From positions 62,001 to 126,000 of the forward strand of contig JAEYXQ010000160.1 in assembly GCA_023431205.1 (NCBI GenBank): a stretch of 64,000 nucleotides of DNA, in the 5' to 3' direction. The notes beneath the pieces were generated by a model that saw only the letters and a list, made by a program, of their open reading frames with translations, had not been told where the DNA came from and searched no databases. The DNA is from Pseudomonadota bacterium. Its GTDB lineage: Bacteria > Pseudomonadota > Alphaproteobacteria > Rhizobiales > Devosiaceae. Of the stretch, positions 27,286-36,406 are shown piece by piece (positions within the stretch are counted from its first letter, which is position 1; every line of letters starts with the position of its first letter). The translations under genes were made by a program, and so were the position numbers.

Positions 27286-28047
27286 ATGCGCATCCTCATC
27301 ACCAATGACGATGGTGTGGATGCGCCCGGCATCGCCATCATGGCCGACATCGCCCGGTCCCTGAGCGACGACGTCTGGATCGTGGCGCCCGATGGCAACC
27401 AGTCCGGGGCAGGGCACCGGTTCAGCTTCGGGCGGGAACTCGCGTTCGACCAGCGCGACGATCGCACCTATGCGGTCGTCGGCGGCTCCCCGGCGGACTG
27501 CGTCGTGGCGGGCATGACCTACCTGCTGGCCGACCAGCCCGCAGATGTCGTGCTGTCGGGCGTCAACGCTGGGCAGAACCTGGGCGACATCGTCAACTGC
27601 TCGGGCACCGCGGCCGGGGCCCGTGAGGGCGCCATGCAGGGCGCCATCGGCATCGCCATCAGCCAGGGCATCAACTACGAGCACGGTCACGAGGTCGACT
27701 GGCGCAATGCGCGCCATCACGGCGCCGCCGTCGTCCGGGCCCTGATCGAGGCTGCCGAGGGCAGGGAGCACTACTACAACGTCAACCTGCCGTTCTGTGC
27801 TCCGGAAGCGGTCAACGGAATCGCCGTGGTGCCGCACCAGCGATTCTCTCGCTCGCCGTTCCGCTACTATGGCAGCGACAATCCGGGGAAATTCTTCATT
27901 GCCATCCCCGAGACCCCGCTTCCGCTGGATCCGGAAGCCGATTTCGAGCGCCTTCGCCGCGGCAACAGCATCACCGTCACGCCGATGCTGCTGCAGCAGA
28001 CCGACCACGAGCTGGCGGAAACCCTCGCGGCACGGCTGAAGCTCTAG
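27286..28047 (+). CDS. surE: 5'/3'-nucleotidase SurE, 253 aa
   Basis: MRILITNDDGVDAPG at the N-terminus supplies the metal-binding D8-D9. S-G-V-N-x-G-x-N (about 90-97) and the earlier GNQSGAGH loop complete the SurE active site. It dephosphorylates nucleoside monophosphates and is linked to stationary-phase survival. In relatives a pcm gene often follows; here the next gene is the LysM/LytM lipoprotein, after 139 bp that hold unusual palindromes. Confidence 0.95.
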   Translation: MRILITNDDGVDAPGIAIMADIARSLSDDVWIVAPDGNQSGAGHRFSFGRELAFDQRDDRTYAVVGGSPADCVVAGMTYLLADQPADVVLSGVNAGQNLGDIVNCSGTAAGAREGAMQGAIGIAISQGINYEHGHEVDWRNARHHGAAVVRALIEAAEGREHYYNVNLPFCAPEAVNGIAVVPHQRFSRSPFRYYGSDNPGKFFIAIPETPLPLDPEADFERLRRGNSITVTPMLLQQTDHELAETLAARLKL

Positions 28048-28112
28048 CGTCGCGCCGGCGCTTAACCTTACCCAATCCAGAATCCGCCCGGGCGCTTTTT
28101 GCTCAAACTGCA

Positions 28113-28183
28113 GCGAGTTTAAACTCGCCTTTACCTTACCCGCTTAGATTCAAACTCGTGTTGAGTACCTGCGCACGAGTTTG
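28113..28183. promoter_or_regulatory. Palindromes built from AAACTCG half-sites before the LytM gene
   Basis: GCGAGTTTAAACTCGC (28113-28128) is a perfect 16-bp palindrome. Then CAAACTCGTG (28151-28160) and CACGAGTTTG (28174-28183) form a perfect 10-bp inverted repeat around 13 nt that ends 3 nt before ATG 28187. All four arms share AAACTCG or its complement. The second pair would fold in RNA and cover the place where a ribosome site should be; no Shine-Dalgarno is otherwise visible. Confidence 0.5.
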
Positions 28184-28186
28184 CTG

Positions 28187-29488
28187 ATGAGTATGCGCTT
28201 ATCCCGCCCGGCCGCGAAGAACGCAGTTGCCGTGGCCACCCTGATCGTCGGCGCCGTGGCGCTTTCCGGGTGCTCCAGTCTTGGCAGCCGCACCTTTGGC
28301 GATCCCGTCACCACCGGCACGCTGCAACAGGCGCCGCCGCAGAGCGTGAACCAGCCTATGCCGCAGAGTCTTGGTGCTCCGCAGACGTTGGTCGCCGAAC
28401 AGCAGTTCCTGCCGCCCGCGCCGCTCGGCGGCGGTGGCAACTGGAACTCGCAGCCAGCCCCGACCACTCCAATCTGGAATCAGCCGAGCCAGCAGCCGGC
28501 ATGGAACCAGCCTGCTCCGATGGCGGCCGCATCCGCGCCCACCGTCCAGTCCCAAGACCTTCCTGTACTGAGTTCACCGTCCCAGGGATCCTTGCCAGCC
28601 ATGCCTGCCCAGACCGCCCTTGCATCGACTGTGCCCGCGCCGTCTCCGGCCGCGCTGGGCACCCTTCCCACCAACTCGTCGGTTCCCACCGTCGCCGCTT
28701 CGGCGCCGACGGTTGCTCCGGCCGCCGCTAATTCCAACGGCGCCTACTACCACACCATCGCCAGCGGCGAGTCGCTCTACACCATCGCCCGCCGCTATGA
28801 CGTGACCACTCAGGCGCTTGTGCAGGCCAACAGCCTCGGCTCCCCTGACAAGATCGTGGTCGGCCAGAAGATCGTCATTCCGGGCCGCTCGGATCTCGCT
28901 GCCAGCCAGCCGGTTCAGGTCGCCAGCACCACTCCCGTGGTCGCCCCTGCGCCGCAGCCAGCACCCGCTCCGTCCGCGACCCTCCAGCAGGCCGCGGTCA
29001 CGCCTGCGCCCGCACCGGCCCCTGTCGCCGCCACGCCGCAGCAACAGCCCGCTCCGACCCAGGTGGCATCCGCTCCCGCTGCGACTCAGCCTGCGGCCCC
29101 GGCTCCCGAGCCGGCCATGTCCGGCAGCGACAAGTTCCGCTGGCCCGTCAGCGGCCGTGTGCTGGTCGATTTCGCGGCCTCGCGCGGCACCGGCATCAAC
29201 ATCGAGGCTGCCGAAGGTACGCCCGTGACGGCTGCCGAGAACGGCACCGTCATCTATGTGGGCTCCGGCGTCGAAGGCTACGGCAACCTGGTCCTGATCC
29301 GGCACCCCAACGGGTACGTCTCTGCCTACGCCCACCTGTCGTCGATGAGCGTCGCCAAGGGTGCCGTGGTCAATCGCGGTGATACCATCGGTGCCGCCGG
29401 CAAGACCGGTTCGGTGACCCAGTCGCAGCTTCACTTCGAACTGCGCAAGGGCGCCACCCCGGTCGACCCGATGCCGCTGCTGAGCTGA
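28187..29488 (+). CDS. Lipoprotein with LysM and degenerate LytM (M23) domain, 433 aa
   Basis: The lipobox LSGC follows a hydrophobic signal (C29 if ATG 28187 is used, C27 if ATG 28193). After a Pro/Gln-rich spacer comes a LysM domain (YHTIASGESLYTIARRYDV, then IVVGQKIVIPG) and a C-terminal M23 domain with AYAHLSS and LHFELRKG. The first metal motif of active LytM enzymes (H-x-x-x-D) reads R-G-T-G-I-N-I here, so the zinc site is incomplete and the protein is probably an activator of septal amidases, like NlpD, EnvC or DipM. The position after surE matches the nlpD locus. Confidence 0.85.
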   Translation: MSMRLSRPAAKNAVAVATLIVGAVALSGCSSLGSRTFGDPVTTGTLQQAPPQSVNQPMPQSLGAPQTLVAEQQFLPPAPLGGGGNWNSQPAPTTPIWNQPSQQPAWNQPAPMAAASAPTVQSQDLPVLSSPSQGSLPAMPAQTALASTVPAPSPAALGTLPTNSSVPTVAASAPTVAPAAANSNGAYYHTIASGESLYTIARRYDVTTQALVQANSLGSPDKIVVGQKIVIPGRSDLAASQPVQVASTTPVVAPAPQPAPAPSATLQQAAVTPAPAPAPVAATPQQQPAPTQVASAPAATQPAAPAPEPAMSGSDKFRWPVSGRVLVDFAASRGTGINIEAAEGTPVTAAENGTVIYVGSGVEGYGNLVLIRHPNGYVSAYAHLSSMSVAKGAVVNRGDTIGAAGKTGSVTQSQLHFELRKGATPVDPMPLLS

Positions 29489-29507
29489 TCGGAATCTTCC
29501 ATCTACT

Positions 29508-29546
29508 GCAAAGGGCCCGGACATGATCCGGGCCCTTTGCTTTGTG
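29508..29546 (+). terminator. Strong terminator between the LytM and DUF815 genes
   Basis: A perfect 13-bp stem (GCAAAGGGCCCGG / CCGGGCCCTTTGC, 29508-29540) with a 7-nt loop is followed by TTTGTG. It lies between convergent genes and could stop transcription from either side. Confidence 0.85.
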
Positions 29547-29565
29547 CGACATGCTGACGAAAGCG

Positions 29566-30444
29566 CTAGACCGCCTTGCCCAGCTCGCCGGCCAGGGTTC
29601 GTACCAGCTGGATCGCCACGCGGCCGGAGCGTGCGCCGCGGGTTTGCGACCACTCGATGGCCCGCGCGTTCAGCGTCTCCTCGTCCAGTCCAAGGGCGTA
29701 GTGGTCGGCATAAGCCTTGACCATGCTGAGAAAGGTCGGCTGATCGCAGTTGTGGAAGCCCAGCCACAGCCCGAACCGGTCCGACAGCGACACCTTCTCT
29801 TCAACGGCTTCGCCAGGATTGATCGCCGTCGCGCGTTCGTTCTCGATCATGTCCCGCGGCATCAGGTGCCTGCGGTTGGACGTGGCATAGAACAAGACGT
29901 TGTCCGGGCGTCCCTCGAGACCGCCATCCAGAATGGTCTTGAGGGACTTGTAGCTGGTCTCGTCCTTGTCGAAGCTCAGGTCGTCGCAGAAGACGATGAA
30001 GCGAGCCGGCTCCTTGCCGATCAACCGCATCAGGCGGGGCAGGGTGTCCAGATCCTCGCGGGCGATCTCGATCAGGATCAACCGTTCGAAGCCTTCACCA
30101 GTGCGGCTGGTGATGTCGCCATGGATCGCTTTCACCAGCGAACTCTTGCCCATGCCGCGAGCGCCCCAGAGCAAGGCGTTGTTGGCGCCATGTCCGCGGG
30201 CGAACTGCTCGGTGTTGCGCAGCAGGATGTCCTGCACCCGATCGATTCCCTTGAGCATGGCCAGTGGAACGCGGCTCACGCGCGCGACCGGCATCAATCC
30301 TCCGGCATCCGCATCCCAGTGGTAGGCGTCGGCGTCGCCGAGCACCTGATCGGGAGGGTTCGCCGCGGACGTTGCCGCCTTCAATGTCGCCGCGATTTCC
30401 TGAAGCGTGGCTGCGATTTGGGCGAGCCGGTCGTTGGTATTCAA
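29566..30444 (-). CDS. DUF815 family ATPase, 292 aa
   Basis: No ATG fits the N-terminus. TTG 30444, with GAGGA about 9 nt upstream, gives a protein starting MNTNDRLAQIAATLQEI. Walker A is G94-A-R-G-M-G-K-S101 and Walker B ends in F-C-D-D at 152-155. The block YKSLKTILDGGLEGRPDNVL and TSNRRHLMPR are characteristic of the DUF815 group of AAA-type ATPases, which are conserved in proteobacteria but have no defined function. It is monocistronic, facing the LytM gene. Confidence 0.85.
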   Translation of the reverse strand: MNTNDRLAQIAATLQEIAATLKAATSAANPPDQVLGDADAYHWDADAGGLMPVARVSRVPLAMLKGIDRVQDILLRNTEQFARGHGANNALLWGARGMGKSSLVKAIHGDITSRTGEGFERLILIEIAREDLDTLPRLMRLIGKEPARFIVFCDDLSFDKDETSYKSLKTILDGGLEGRPDNVLFYATSNRRHLMPRDMIENERATAINPGEAVEEKVSLSDRFGLWLGFHNCDQPTFLSMVKAYADHYALGLDEETLNARAIEWSQTRGARSGRVAIQLVRTLAGELGKAV

Positions 30445-30645
30445 CAGGGCAGTCCTCGGGTTGTGCCGCGGCAATCTGCGTAGCCGCGAAGGCCTTTGCA
30501 ATACGAAGGGTGCAAATGTATAGTCCGCCCGATTTTGTCCGGGGTGCAAGTGCAGCAAGCCCCTCGCGCGTCCAGTCGCGTCGAAGACGATGCTGGTTCT
30601 GGCGCTGCCCCATCAAACAAAAAGAATCAATAAGGAGCTCGCCTC

Positions 30646-30999
30646 ATGTTCGTTACGCCCGCCTTCGCGCAAGCCGCTGCCGGTGCCCCGGCCGGTGGAG
30701 GATTCGCCGATATTCTCGTCCAGCTGATGCCCATCGTCCTGCTGGTCCTGATTTTCTGGCTGCTGATCTTCCGTCCGCAGCAGAAGCGGCTGAAGGCTCA
30801 GCAGGCCATGCTTTCCGCGATCCGGCGCGGTGACACTGTCGTCACCACCGGCGGCATCGTCGGCAAGGTCACCAAGGCTGTGGATGGCGAGGACCTCGAG
30901 GTCGAGATCTCCCAGGGCGTGAAGGTCAAGCTGGTGCGCGGCATGGTGGCGGATGTCCGCACCAAGGCTGAGCCGGTCAACGACAACAAGCCGGCCTGA
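30646..30999 (+). CDS. yajC: Preprotein translocase subunit YajC, 117 aa
   Basis: One membrane helix (about 28-46, PIVLLVLIFWLLIFRPQ) is followed by the YajC core: QQKRLKAQQAMLSAIRRGD, then VVTTGGIVGKV and the EVEIS strand. YajC associates with SecDF and assists Sec export. The start follows AAGGAG (30632-30637). A terminator-like hairpin separates it from secDF 60 bp downstream. Confidence 0.95.
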   Translation: MFVTPAFAQAAAGAPAGGGFADILVQLMPIVLLVLIFWLLIFRPQQKRLKAQQAMLSAIRRGDTVVTTGGIVGKVTKAVDGEDLEVEISQGVKVKLVRGMVADVRTKAEPVNDNKPA

Positions 31000-31016
31000 T
31001 CCGGCCAAGCATTCCA

Positions 31017-31047
31017 CCGGAGCCCCAGGGCTCCGGTTCTTCTTTCA
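31017..31047 (+). terminator. Terminator-like hairpin between yajC and secDF
   Basis: CCGGAGCC / GGCTCCGG (31017-31036) forms an 8-bp stem with loop CCAG, followed by TTCTTCTTTC. It probably attenuates rather than fully separates the two export genes. Confidence 0.7.
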
Positions 31048-31059
31048 GGGTACATCTCC

Positions 31060-33609
31060 ATGTCCAGTCCGTTCCGCACCGTCTTCGTCCTGATCGTTGC
31101 CCTGGTCGGCATCCTGTTCGCGCTGCCGAACTTCCTGCCGAAGGACGTCGCCGAGAGCCTTCCGGGCTGGGTGCCGAGCCAGACCATGGTCCTTGGCCTT
31201 GACCTGCAGGGCGGCTCGCAACTGCTGCTCGAGGTGGACCGCGAGGGCATTATCTCGGAGCGCCTGCAGACGCTGCGCCGCGACGTGCGCAACGTGCTCG
31301 CCAACCAGAACGGCATCGGCAACATCATCGCAACGGATGAAGCCAACTCCCGTCTGACGGTGGAACTCACCGACGCGACCCAGCGGGACGCCGCTCGCAC
31401 CGCACTGGAAACCCTTCAGAATACGCTCAGCAATTCCCTGTTCGCCGGCGTCGGCGTTGCCGAGCTCGCCTTCGGCGAGACGGGCGACGGCAAGCTGACG
31501 GTGTCGCTCACCGAGGACGGCGTCAACCAGCGTATGAGCTCGCTGGTGTCGCAGTCGATCGAGGTGATCCGCAGCCGAATCGACGAACTTGGCACGACCG
31601 AGCCGACTATTCAGCGCCAGGGCGATACCCGTGTTCTCGTCCAGGTTCCGGGCTTCGGCGACTCGGACCGCCTGAAGTCGCTGATCTCGCAGACGGCCCG
31701 CCTGACCTTCCACATGGTCTATCCCGGCATGTCCGCTGCGCAGGCAGAGGCGCAGGGGCTGCCTGCCGGCACCATGATCGTGCCCAGCCAGGATGGTGGT
31801 GCGGAACTCCTCTACGAGGACGTGGCCATTGGCGGCGAGTCGCTTGTCGACGCCCAGCCGGCCTTCGACCAGCAGCGCGCCCAGCCCGTCGTCAGCTTCC
31901 GCTTCGACACCCGTGGCGCCGTGACCTTCGGCCAGATTACCTCCGCCAATGTCGGCAAGCGCTTTGCCATCGTGCTCGACAACCAGGTGATCACCGCGCC
32001 GGTGATCCAGCAGCCGATCACCGGTGGTACCGGGCAGATCAGCGGCAGCTTCACCACCCAGAGCGCCAACGACCTCGCAGTTCTGCTGCGTGCCGGTGCG
32101 CTGCCGGCTACCCTCGATATCGTCGAGGAGCGCTCCGTCGGCCCGAGCCTCGGCGCGGACAGTGTGCGTGGCGGATTGGTCGCTGGCGTGATCGGTGGCA
32201 TCAGCACCATCGTCTTCATGCTTGCCGCTTACGGCCTGTTCGGAGTGTTCGCCAACATTGCCCTGCTGCTCAACATCACCCTGGTGATCGGTGCCCTGTC
32301 CCTCCTGGGAGCGACACTGACGCTCCCCGGCATTGCCGGTATCGTGCTGACCATGGGTATGGCCGTCGACGCCAACGTGCTGATCTTCGAGCGCATGCGC
32401 GAGGAGCGCGCGGCCGGGCGATCGATCATCCAGGCTATCCAGTCCGGCTTTAGCAACGCCATGAGCGCGATTCTGGACTCCAATGTCACCACGCTCATCG
32501 CGGCGGTCGTGCTGTTCTACCTCGGCTCCGGCCCGGTACAGGGGTTTGCGGTGACGCTGGCCCTCGGCATCCTCACCACCCTGTTCACTGCCTACTTCGT
32601 CACCAAGCTGATCGTGCTGCGGTGGTACGACTGGGTCCGCCCGAAGCAGTTGAAGGTCCAGTTGCTCAAGCTGATCCCGGACGAGACCCGACTGCCGTTC
32701 ATGAGCTGGCGCAAGGTCGCCATCATTGCCTCGGTGGTTCTGTCCATCGCTTCGGTTGGTCTGACCTTTGTGAACGGGCTCAACCTTGGCATCGACTTCA
32801 AGGGCGGCACATCCATCGAGGTGCAGCACCAGGCCGGCCCGGCCGATCCGGGCCTCATCCGCACGCGCCTGGGCGAGCTTGGTCTGGGTGACGTGCAGGT
32901 GCAGGGCTTCGGCACGCCCGAAGATGTGCTGATCCGCATCGAACTGCAGGATGGTGGTCCGGAAGCTCAGCAGGCTGCCGTGGACGCCGTGCAGCAGACG
33001 CTGTCCACCGAGAACTATGAAGTGCGCCGCGTCGAGGCCGTCAGTGGCACCGTCTCGGGCGAGCTTGCCATGACCAGTACCATCGGCCTGTCGGTGGCGG
33101 TGCTCGGCATCCTGATCTACCTGTGGTTCCGCTTCGAGTGGCAGTTCGCCGTTGGGGCAGTGGTGTCCACCCTGCACGACGTGGTGCTGACGCTGGGCTT
33201 CATCGCCCTCACCGGGATCGAGTTCAACCAGTCCAGTATTGCCGCAATCCTGACCATTGTCGGCTACTCGCTGAACGATACGGTGGTGGTGTACGACCGC
33301 GTGCGTGAGTTCACCCGCAAGTATCGCAAGATGCCGCTGGTGGATCTCCTGGACAAGGCGATCAACTCGACGCTGTCGCGTACGGTCCTCACCGGTCCCA
33401 CCACGCTGTTGGCCCTGCTCGCGCTGGCGTTGTTCGGCGGCGAGATCATCCAGAGCTTCGTCCTGCCCATGATCTTCGGTGTCGTCGTCGGCACGTACTC
33501 CTCGATCTTCATCGCCGCGCCCATCCTGGTGAACCTCGGTCTGCGCTCGCCGCGCGAGGACACCAAGGCCGAGGCCGGCGAAGCAGTCGACACCACGCCG
33601 GCGGTGTAG
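31060..33609 (+). CDS. secDF: Fused SecD-SecF protein translocase subunit, 849 aa
   Basis: The SecD part (about 1-520) has the D-L-Q-G-G-S-Q motif (LGLDLQGGSQLLLEVD), a large periplasmic domain and six helices with GMAVDANVLIFERMREE. The SecF part (about 535-835) begins with a new helix and D-F-K-G-G-T, and repeats the pattern with GYSLNDTVVVYDRVRE. Fusion into one polypeptide occurs in several bacterial lineages. The complex uses the proton gradient to pull secreted proteins across the membrane. Two small genes follow closely in the same direction. Confidence 0.95.
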   Translation: MSSPFRTVFVLIVALVGILFALPNFLPKDVAESLPGWVPSQTMVLGLDLQGGSQLLLEVDREGIISERLQTLRRDVRNVLANQNGIGNIIATDEANSRLTVELTDATQRDAARTALETLQNTLSNSLFAGVGVAELAFGETGDGKLTVSLTEDGVNQRMSSLVSQSIEVIRSRIDELGTTEPTIQRQGDTRVLVQVPGFGDSDRLKSLISQTARLTFHMVYPGMSAAQAEAQGLPAGTMIVPSQDGGAELLYEDVAIGGESLVDAQPAFDQQRAQPVVSFRFDTRGAVTFGQITSANVGKRFAIVLDNQVITAPVIQQPITGGTGQISGSFTTQSANDLAVLLRAGALPATLDIVEERSVGPSLGADSVRGGLVAGVIGGISTIVFMLAAYGLFGVFANIALLLNITLVIGALSLLGATLTLPGIAGIVLTMGMAVDANVLIFERMREERAAGRSIIQAIQSGFSNAMSAILDSNVTTLIAAVVLFYLGSGPVQGFAVTLALGILTTLFTAYFVTKLIVLRWYDWVRPKQLKVQLLKLIPDETRLPFMSWRKVAIIASVVLSIASVGLTFVNGLNLGIDFKGGTSIEVQHQAGPADPGLIRTRLGELGLGDVQVQGFGTPEDVLIRIELQDGGPEAQQAAVDAVQQTLSTENYEVRRVEAVSGTVSGELAMTSTIGLSVAVLGILIYLWFRFEWQFAVGAVVSTLHDVVLTLGFIALTGIEFNQSSIAAILTIVGYSLNDTVVVYDRVREFTRKYRKMPLVDLLDKAINSTLSRTVLTGPTTLLALLALALFGGEIIQSFVLPMIFGVVVGTYSSIFIAAPILVNLGLRSPREDTKAEAGEAVDTTPAV

Positions 33610-33614
33610 CCGTG

Positions 33615-34001
33615 ATGGAGCCTGAAGGCGGGCGCAAATACCCCCAGCAGGTGGGCATCGACGCCTATGGCAATAGCGGTTTCCGGTTCGCGGGCATCTC
33701 GCACCGGGGATCGCTGCTCTGCCTTCCCTCCGGAATGGCGGCCTGGCAGGTCCCGGCCGGTCCGTTGACGCTGGACGCCTTGCGTCCGGCGCTCGCTGAA
33801 GCCGATGCCATCGATGTGCTGCTGATCGGCCTCGGCATGGACATCGCGCCACTCGCAGCCGACATACGGCAGGCCTTCCGCGAGCACTCCGTGATCGTGG
33901 AGGGCATCGCAACCGGTGGGGCGGTACGGACCTACAACGTCCTCCTCGCCGAGCAACGCGCCGTGGCCGCTGCGCTGATCGCCGTCGACCGGGTGCGTTG
34001 A
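33615..34001 (+). CDS. DUF498/Mth938-like protein (NDUFAF3 homologue), 128 aa
   Basis: ATG 33615 begins 5 bp after the secDF stop; GTG 33612 is possible. The sequence GNSGFRFAGISHRGSLLCLP, then LLIGLGMDIAPL and ATGGAVRTYNVLLAEQR, is the Mth938/DUF498 fold. The human member is NDUFAF3, an assembly factor of respiratory complex I. The bacterial function is not established. It overlaps the next gene by one base (TGATG), so it is translated together with a homologue of a second complex I assembly factor. Confidence 0.85.
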   Translation: MEPEGGRKYPQQVGIDAYGNSGFRFAGISHRGSLLCLPSGMAAWQVPAGPLTLDALRPALAEADAIDVLLIGLGMDIAPLAADIRQAFREHSVIVEGIATGGAVRTYNVLLAEQRAVAAALIAVDRVR

Positions 34002-34846
34002 TGGCTTCCGACAGTTTTGCCCACGCCGCTTCGGCCCTCAAGTCAGGGGATCGCGACCGCTACCTGTCGACGCTGGTGCTCACCGGCTCCGAGAGAGATG
34101 CCGTCACCGCGCTCTATGCCTTCAACGCCGATGTTGCTGCCATTCGTGACCGGGTCTCGAACCCCGCTCCGGGTGAGGTACGGCTGCAATGGTGGGTCGA
34201 TGCCATTGAAGGTACCGAACATGGTGCAATTCGCAGCAATCCGGTTGCAGATGCGCTCCTGCAGGTAACGGAACACAACCAGATTCCCGCAGGAACGCTG
34301 CTGCGGCTGCTCAATGCCCGCCGTTTCGATCTCTACGACGATCCCATGCCGGACGTGCCGAGCTTCGAAGGCTATGCTGGCGAGACCGCCTCGACGCTCT
34401 ACCAACTCGCAGCCATGATCCTCAATGGCGGCAATGCCTTGGAGGCCGGCGATGCCGCCGGACATCTGGGAGTCGCCCACGCCCTGATCGGCCACCTTCG
34501 CGCCTTCGGCCGCGTTTCCGCCCAGGGCCGCATCATGCTGCCCTGGTCGGTTTTTGCAGCAAATGGGGTGCGCGAAGGCGAAATATTCGCCCGCACCGAG
34601 AGCGAAGGACTCATCGAAGCCCTTGGCCAGCTCGGCGAAATGGCCGCCGACCATCTCGCCCGCGCCGAGGCTGCCATCCCCGGCCTGCCATCAAAACTCA
34701 GGCCCGCCTTCGCGCTGGCGCCGGTCCTTCGGCGCCAGCTTGAGCTGCTGAACCAACGTACCGACAGCCCCTTTGCGCCGGCCCCGGACGACCCGGACTG
34801 GCGCAAGATCACCCGGCTCATGTGGTGGAGCTGGCGCGGGCGCTAG
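34001..34846 (+). CDS. Squalene/phytoene synthase-like protein (NDUFAF6 type), 281 aa
   Basis: ATG 34001 is in a one-base overlap with the previous stop. [34 protein letters not shown] and [13 protein letters not shown] follow the trans-isoprenyl synthase fold. However, the D-x-x-x-D motifs of real synthases are poorly kept ([22 protein letters not shown]), as in the NDUFAF6 branch. That branch acts in complex I assembly in mitochondria and is not known to make terpenes. There are no carotenoid or hopanoid genes around it. It is convergent with trmFO, overlapping by 4 bp. Confidence 0.82.
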   Translation: MASDSFAHAASALKSGDRDRYLSTLVLTGSERDAVTALYAFNADVAAIRDRVSNPAPGEVRLQWWVDAIEGTEHGAIRSNPVADALLQVTEHNQIPAGTLLRLLNARRFDLYDDPMPDVPSFEGYAGETASTLYQLAAMILNGGNALEAGDAAGHLGVAHALIGHLRAFGRVSAQGRIMLPWSVFAANGVREGEIFARTESEGLIEALGQLGEMAADHLARAEAAIPGLPSKLRPAFALAPVLRRQLELLNQRTDSPFAPAPDDPDWRKITRLMWWSWRGR

Positions 34847-36252
34847 GCGTCCGCGGGCACCAGCCCGGCTTCCGCCCACGGCTTCAGATCTTCCAGTGCC
34901 CGCGTGGTGATGGCCCGGCGCTTGGCCATGACCTTGTCGTTGCCGCGCCACTTGGCCGCGCCTTCGGGGCGGCTGACGCTGATCGGCGGGAACAGGCCGA
35001 AGTTGACGTTCATGGGCTGGAAACTGCGGGCACCGCTATAGCTCTCTGCCTCGAGGTGGCCACCGGTGATGTGCGCCACCAGGGCACCGAGCGCGGTCGT
35101 GGCCGGCGGCATCGGCAGGTCGCGTCCGGAGACCTCGGCGGCAGCGAGCCGCCCGGTGATCAGGCCGACAGCGGCGCTCTCGACATAGCCTTCCACCCCG
35201 GTCACCTGTCCGGCAAAGCGGATGCGCGGATCGGCCTTCAACTTGAGGTCGGGTCGAAGCACCTTGGGGGAGTCGATGAAGGTGTTGCGGTGCAGCCCGC
35301 CGAGACGCGCGAACTGCGCGTTCTCGAGCCCCGGGATCATGCGGAAGATCTCGGTCTGGACGCCGTAGCGCATCTTGGTCTGGAAGCCGACCATGTTCCA
35401 CAGCGTGCCGAGAGCATTATCCTGGCGCAATTGCACGATGGCGTAGGGCTTTACCGTGGGATTGCGGGGGTTGGTCAGCCCCACCGGCTTCATCGGCCCA
35501 TGGCGAAGAGTCTCGGGGCCGCGCTCGGCCATGACCTCGATCGGCAGGCAGCCGTCGAAATACGGGACCTTCTCCCAGTCCTTGAACTCGTGCAGCGGCG
35601 CAGTCTTCAGCGCCTCGATGAAGGCATAATACTGGTCGCGGTCCATCGGGCAGTTGAGGTAGTCGGCGCCGGTGCCGCCAGGCCCTGCCTTGTCGTAGCG
35701 CGACTGCTTCCAGGCGATCTCGTGGTTGATGCTGTCGTAGTGGACGATCGGCGCAATGGCATCGAAGAAGGCCAGTGAATCCTCGCCCGTCTTCGCCAGG
35801 ATCGCCTCCGCGAGGGCGGGGGAGGTCAGCGGTCCGGTGGCGATGATGACGTTCTGCCAGTCCTCGGGCGGCCAGCCGGCCACCTCTTCACGAGCGACGG
35901 TGATGTTGGGGTGGTTGTTCACCGCCTCGGTCACCGCAGCGGAGAAGCCGTGCCGATCTACCGCCAGCGCACCGCCGGCCGGCAGCTTGTGCTGGTCGGC
36001 CGCGCGCATGATCAGCGAGCCGCAGCGCCGCATTTCCTCATGCAGCAGCCCAACGGCGTTCTGCTCGTGGTCGTCGGAGCGGAAGCTGTTGGAGCAGACC
36101 AGTTCGGCAAGGCTGTCGGTCTCATGCGCGTCGGTAGGCTTTACCGGCCGCATCTCGTGCAGGATGACCTGGGCACCGGCCTCTGCGGCCTGCCACGCGG
36201 CTTCGGAGCCGGCGAGCCCGCCGCCGATGACATGAATGGAATTTCTGGACAT
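34843..36252 (-). CDS. trmFO: Folate-dependent tRNA (uracil-54) methyltransferase TrmFO, 469 aa
   Basis: The FAD-binding loop [12 protein letters not shown] (10-21) is followed by the TrmFO block [10 protein letters not shown] with the conserved Cys. A second conserved cysteine lies in [15 protein letters not shown]. The C-terminal half contains [14 protein letters not shown] and [17 protein letters not shown], both family signatures. The enzyme makes ribothymidine at position 54 of tRNA using methylenetetrahydrofolate and FADH2. ATG 36252 is the start and the length is typical. Confidence 0.95.
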   Translation of the reverse strand: MSRNSIHVIGGGLAGSEAAWQAAEAGAQVILHEMRPVKPTDAHETDSLAELVCSNSFRSDDHEQNAVGLLHEEMRRCGSLIMRAADQHKLPAGGALAVDRHGFSAAVTEAVNNHPNITVAREEVAGWPPEDWQNVIIATGPLTSPALAEAILAKTGEDSLAFFDAIAPIVHYDSINHEIAWKQSRYDKAGPGGTGADYLNCPMDRDQYYAFIEALKTAPLHEFKDWEKVPYFDGCLPIEVMAERGPETLRHGPMKPVGLTNPRNPTVKPYAIVQLRQDNALGTLWNMVGFQTKMRYGVQTEIFRMIPGLENAQFARLGGLHRNTFIDSPKVLRPDLKLKADPRIRFAGQVTGVEGYVESAAVGLITGRLAAAEVSGRDLPMPPATTALGALVAHITGGHLEAESYSGARSFQPMNVNFGLFPPISVSRPEGAAKWRGNDKVMAKRRAITTRALEDLKPWAEAGLVPADA

Positions 36253-36341
36253 GGGCCGGGCATAGCAAGCGCCGGTGGGGGGCGCAACTGGCGCTCGGAG
36301 GGTCAGCGTCGTCGTGATGAACGGGCGGCGTGGGAAGTCGA

Positions 36342-36379
36342 AAACGGAAACGCCCGCATCTTAGAAAGAAGCGGGCGTT
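36342..36379 (-). terminator. Terminator of the DUF1127 gene
   Basis: AACGCCCGC / GCGGGCGTT (36349-36379) forms a 9-bp stem. On the minus strand it is followed by TCCGTTTTC. Confidence 0.75.
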
Positions 36380-36406
36380 CGGATGGAAGTTGTCGTGAGT
36401 GCCGGA

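Noticed and set aside
31045..34041. Open frame of 998 codons on the minus strand
   Set aside because: It is antisense to secDF and the next gene; the composition is His/Gln/Glu/Arg-rich in the way GC-rich third-position bias produces, and no domain is recognisable.
33998..34846. Carotenoid or squalene biosynthesis gene
   Set aside because: The aspartate-rich substrate motifs are poorly kept and no terpenoid genes are nearby; the NDUFAF6 branch fits better.
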